From Syntrophaceae bacterium UBA4778 (GTDB taxonomy: Bacteria; Desulfobacterota; Syntrophia; Syntrophales; UBA4778), in the NCBI GenBank assembly GCA_002403175.1, contig DHHG01000013.1:1-15206 (forward strand): a stretch of 15,206 bases of DNA, in the 5' to 3' direction. The notes beneath the pieces were generated by a model. The model had not been told where the DNA came from. It did no database searches and was given only the letters and a program-made list of their open reading frames with translations. This document shows positions 13,896 through 15,206 of this stretch, piece after piece. Within the stretch, counting starts at the first letter, position 1. Every line of letters starts with the position of its first letter. A program made the position numbers and the translations under genes.

Positions 13896-15155
13896 TTATT
13901 TGAAGAGAATGCCCAGTCTGTAAGCCTCTTCCTCTAACTCAGCACGGAACTTCGGGTGGGCGATTGCAATCAAGGCACGAGCCCTGTCGGACCGGGTCTT
14001 CCCTTCCAGATAAGCAACTCCATACTCCGTCACAATGTACTGGACATCGACACGCGGCACTGAAACGACAGAGCCGGGTGCAAGCACCGGTACGATCGTG
14101 GATATCGTGTCATCCTTTGCGGTTGAATGAAGCGCTATGATTGACTTTCCACCATCGGATCTCCGTGTGCCGCGCGGGAATTCATGGCCTCCGCCCACGC
14201 CCGAATACTGCACCGTCCCGATGGATTCGGCACACACCTGACCCGCCATATCGACCGAAATGGCGGTATTGATGCTGATCATCTTCCTGTTTCTCCCAAT
14301 ATTCATCTCATCATTGCTTACAGCCCCCCTAAGGAAGTAGGTGCCCCTATTGTTATCGAGGAACTTGTATAATTTGTCAGTGCCCATTGCAAAACAGCCG
14401 GTCATTGCGCCGCGCATAAATGTCTTCTTACGGTTTGTAATGACTCCCGCCTCATATAAATCAACCATGCAGTCCGCAAACATTTCGGTGTGGACACCCA
14501 GATCGCGCTTTTCAAAAAGATCCATGCCAACTGCGTTCGGGATTCCGCCAATGCCCAATTGAATAGTTGATTCATCTTCAACCATGTCCGCAATAATCTG
14601 GCCCATCGTCTTTTCTTTCTCGTCAGGAATGATACCGGGGGCCTGGAGAAGAGGCGAATTATGTTCTACCACGTAATCCACTTCAGTAATATGAACTTTG
14701 GCATCTCCGATGAGTCTCGGCAGATTTTCATTCACTTCGACAATGACGATATCGGCAGCTTCGATGAATTCACGGTCATAAACGCATCCCAATCCGGTGG
14801 TCATGTACCCTTGTGCATCCATGGGCGATACAGCCGTCCAGAAGACATTGATATGATGGGTTTTTAGAGTTGTTTTCGCTACTGTCGAGATATGGTGGGT
14901 GTCGAAATCGGACATGCCTGTTTTGGTTCCCATGCGGGCCCCTGCACCATGAAAACAGCTTTGATAAAAAAAGTGCCCCTTGTATTCCGGTTTATGCATA
15001 TAATCTCTTGGCACGAGCCCAAGCGCTTGGAAAATTCGCACATTCTCCAGTTCCTGATATCTCTTACAGAGGGCTGCGGCGAGAGCCGGAGGATCATTAA
15101 GCCCCAACGGAACGCCTACTTTATCGCCAGACTTAACGACTTTAACTGATCTACG
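13896..15155 (-). CDS. Acetyl-CoA hydrolase/CoA-transferase family protein (apparently frameshifted near the N-terminus)
   Basis: The open frame runs from just after a TGA (15156-15158) to the stop at 13896. It is 403 residues if counted from a TTG at 15107, but family-type sequence continues upstream (VKVVKSGDKVGVPLGLNDPP), so the TTG is not the real start. Family marks follow: QLGIGGIPNAV, the HTE motif in LGVHTEMFADCMVDLYEAG (E208 counting from the TTG, near the expected place of the catalytic Glu, Glu238 in the clostridial 4-hydroxybutyrate CoA-transferase), INTAISVDMAGQV, YSGVGGGHEFPRG and the C-terminal TEYGVAYLEGK. These enzymes pass CoA between acetate and other short acyl groups through a glutamyl-CoA intermediate. 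The N-terminal residues appear to lie in another frame (15154-15195). This could be a real lesion, a sequence error, or an unusual start. The exact substrate cannot be assigned. Confidence 0.85.
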   Translation of the reverse strand, partial: RRSVKVVKSGDKVGVPLGLNDPPALAAALCKRYQELENVRIFQALGLVPRDYMHKPEYKGHFFYQSCFHGAGARMGTKTGMSDFDTHHISTVAKTTLKTHHINVFWTAVSPMDAQGYMTTGLGCVYDREFIEAADIVIVEVNENLPRLIGDAKVHITEVDYVVEHNSPLLQAPGIIPDEKEKTMGQIIADMVEDESTIQLGIGGIPNAVGMDLFEKRDLGVHTEMFADCMVDLYEAGVITNRKKTFMRGAMTGCFAMGTDKLYKFLDNNRGTYFLRGAVSNDEMNIGRNRKMISINTAISVDMAGQVCAESIGTVQYSGVGGGHEFPRGTRRSDGGKSIIALHSTAKDDTISTIVPVLAPGSVVSVPRVDVQYIVTEYGVAYLEGKTRSDRARALIAIAHPKFRAELEEEAYRLGILFK

Positions 15156-15206
15156 TCAAAGGATAGCTTTCATTCTCAACATAATACTGCTCCATCAGAT
15201 TACCGA
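15154..15206 (-). other. Probable displaced N-terminus of the CoA-transferase gene
   Basis: From an ATG at 15195 the - strand reads MEQYYVENESYPLT, then TAG (15153-15151). The YY-to-SGD distance across the break (about 18 residues) fits the usual N-terminus of this family if one base were removed or two added near 15153. Upstream is cut by the window end, so the start and ribosome binding site cannot be judged. Confidence 0.5.

Overview
The window looks like chromosomal DNA of an anaerobic Gram-negative bacterium. A syntrophic or sulfate-reducing member of the former Deltaproteobacteria (Desulfobacterota) fits best. The reasons are envelope genes (OmpA-type peptidoglycan anchors, a lipoprotein, an LpxL/HtrB-type acyltransferase), an OFA-type carboxylate transporter next to an acetyl-CoA hydrolase/transferase-family gene, and a short inverted-repeat element of a style I associate with that group. 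The lineage is inference; there is no rRNA or marker gene here.

Region 1 (1-5365, + strand) is envelope-related. It holds the C-terminal end of an OmpA-type protein closed by a strong intrinsic terminator, then a secreted von Willebrand A (VWA)-OmpA protein, a YycJ/WalJ-like metallo-beta-lactamase-fold hydrolase, and a large lipoprotein with two calcium-loop-like beta repeats and a C-terminal caspase (C14) domain with an intact His/Cys pair.

Region 2 (5675-9970, + strand) encodes a 12-TM MMPL/RND-type exporter fused to a class I SAM-dependent methyltransferase, followed by a lysophospholipid/lipid A-type acyltransferase. The 243-base gap between them holds a heptamer tandem repeat that overlaps the exporter stop codon and a 120-bp MITE-like element with perfect 11-bp inverted ends. 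Transport, methylation and acyl transfer together suggest modification and export of an envelope lipid, somewhat like the accessory genes of aryl polyene clusters, but no ketosynthase or acyl carrier protein gene is visible.

Region 3 (about 10007-11912) is visibly AT-rich and looks acquired. It carries a two-gene unit on the - strand: a winged-HTH/minimal nucleotidyltransferase (MNT) protein overlapping a HEPN protein by 26 bases. This is the architecture of MNT/HEPN toxin-antitoxin pairs. Upstream are two identical-arm 17-bp palindromes spaced 21 bp centre to centre, covering the likely promoter; the mRNA may be leaderless. Next to it is an unrecognised three-TM membrane protein on the + strand.

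Region 4 (12090-15206, - strand) holds an OFA-family major facilitator transporter and a CoA-transferase-family gene, separated by about 500 AT-rich bases with a strong 16-bp hairpin. The CoA-transferase gene appears frameshifted close to its N-terminus, either a real lesion or a sequence error. The two genes could work together in uptake and CoA activation of small carboxylates (inference).
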